Source of the DNA: Oscillospiraceae bacterium
Lineage (GTDB): Bacteria > Bacillota > Clostridia > Oscillospirales > Ruminococcaceae
DNA length: 64,000 nt
Reading direction: 5' to 3'
NCBI GenBank assembly: GCA_017847885.1
Contig: JAGAUA010000020.1
Span: 124,001 to 188,000 of the forward strand
In this document: in pieces, positions 63,508-64,000 of the stretch
Layout: every line of letters begins with the position of its first letter
Position numbering within the stretch: position 1 is the stretch's first letter
Translations under genes and position numbers: made by a program
The notes under the pieces: generated by a model
What the model saw: only the letters and a program-made list of their open reading frames with translations
The model's database searches: none
Told to the model about the DNA's origin: nothing

Positions 63508-63960
63508 TTGAACAGAGAAAACAAAAGGAAATCTTTTGAAAAGGGTTACTATAAAAATCACAGCTGCATGGAAGTTTTTACATGCAAAGTATGCGGACGG
63601 CAGGTCGTACCCGAGGGCGCAGGAAGTGAACACCGAAATCATTGCCCCAATTGCCTGTCAAGTCTGCACGTTGACAACGAGCCGGGAGACCGCGAATCGG
63701 AATGTGGCGGAATTATGGAGCCTGTTGCCGTATGGATAAAGAAAAACGGCGAATGGTCGATAATACACCGCTGTCGTCGCTGCGGAAAGCTTTCTTCAAA
63801 CCGCACCGCCGCTGACGACAATCCTATGAAGCTTATGTCAATTGCGATGAAGCCTATTGCAAATCCGCCTTTCCCGATTGAATATATCGAGGAACTTACT
63901 AAAACAACAGGGTGTGATTCGGATTTTAGCTGTTTTGACTTTACGGTAACAAAAAAATAA
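63508..63960 (+). CDS. RNHCP-domain zinc-binding protein, 150 aa
   Basis: TTG start at 63508 with AGGAGG upstream. FTCKVCGRQVVPEG, then RNHCPNCLSSLHVDNEPGDR (the motif that names the family), CGGIMEPVAVWIKKNGEWSIIHRCRRCGKLSSNRTAADDN: at least six Cys plus His, so a zinc-ribbon fold is likely. The family is widespread in Firmicutes, of unknown function. The downstream end reaches the window edge with the start of a GATACCG/CGGTATC hairpin (63973-64000), probably its terminator. Confidence 0.88.
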   Translation: MNRENKRKSFEKGYYKNHSCMEVFTCKVCGRQVVPEGAGSEHRNHCPNCLSSLHVDNEPGDRESECGGIMEPVAVWIKKNGEWSIIHRCRRCGKLSSNRTAADDNPMKLMSIAMKPIANPPFPIEYIEELTKTTGCDSDFSCFDFTVTKK

Positions 63961-63972
63961 TAATTTTTTCGG

Positions 63973-64000
63973 GATACCGTTGGGCACTGTCTGCGGTATC
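63973..64000 (+). terminator. possible terminator, cut by window end
   Basis: GATACCG / CGGTATC arms; the expected T tract lies beyond the window. Confidence 0.4.

Overview
The window reads as a chromosomal segment of an anaerobic Firmicute of the Ruminococcus/Oscillospiraceae type. The evidence is gene content and gene order, not a database match. It has an IspH protein fused to S1 domains next to cmk and plsC, and a cellobiose phosphorylase (GH94) of the Ruminococcus kind. It has lipoproteins with Thr-rich linkers, many GTG/TTG starts, strong AGGAGG ribosome sites, and spore-former gene pairs (tepA-ylzJ next to ftsK/spoIIIE, yaaL-bofA, ytaF). No rRNA, tRNA, CRISPR array or complete insertion sequence was seen.

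Layout. 1-8.3 kb: a truncated Gfo/Idh/MocA oxidoreductase, a GNAT enzyme, a three-gene lipoprotein operon (one solute-binding protein and two tandem paralogues), a small membrane protein, an alarmone synthetase and BirA. 8.4-14.7 kb: YtaF-like protein, a sugar-binding lipoprotein, a GH36 alpha-galactosidase and a Wzx/MurJ-type flippase. 14.8-18.2 kb: ilvB-ilvN-ilvC. 18.2-20.0 kb: two small membrane proteins driven by near-identical promoters, then a divergent Lgt homologue. 20.1-26.2 kb: a PucR/CdaR-like regulator, then ftsE-ftsX-murein hydrolase activator-ctp-TPR-like protein, a division and cell-wall-hydrolysis operon. 26.3-28.3 kb: a YtrA-type GntR regulator with its ABC exporter.

28.4-35.2 kb (minus strand): glutaredoxin, thioredoxin reductase, ispH-rpsA fusion, plsC, cmk, a BaiN-like flavoprotein and an RpiR/MurR regulator, with a 238-bp MITE-like palindrome just upstream of the regulator. 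35.4-43.0 kb (minus): DUF3006, a ComEC-like metallo-beta-lactamase protein, YgiQ radical SAM protein, FtsK/SpoIIIE, UppP, YlzJ and TepA. 43-46.7 kb: GNAT, YdcF, TSCPD, PHP and RluA-type genes. 46.8-52.4 kb: radC-uvrB-uvrA repair genes. 52.4-55.1 kb: palindromic repeats flanking a phosphoesterase and a five-gene operon ending in yaaL-bofA. 55.1-57.1 kb: htpG behind two overlapping CIRCE operators.

57.2-58.3 kb is an AT-rich accessory islet. It holds a ribbon-helix-helix regulator divergent from three tiny genes: a DUF697-like membrane protein, a 50-aa lysine-rich protein with an internal repeat, and a 62-aa charged protein. The two transcription units face away from a perfect 21-bp inverted repeat that contains both -35 boxes. 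This is the best candidate for an undescribed small system. 58.4-64 kb: folC, a PIN/NYN-like protein, cellobiose phosphorylase with a LacI-type operator in its promoter spacer, and an RNHCP-domain protein behind a possible leader peptide.

Start codons were chosen from Shine-Dalgarno spacing and family N-termini. Promoters are called only where a -35/-10 pair with 16-18 bp spacing could be read.
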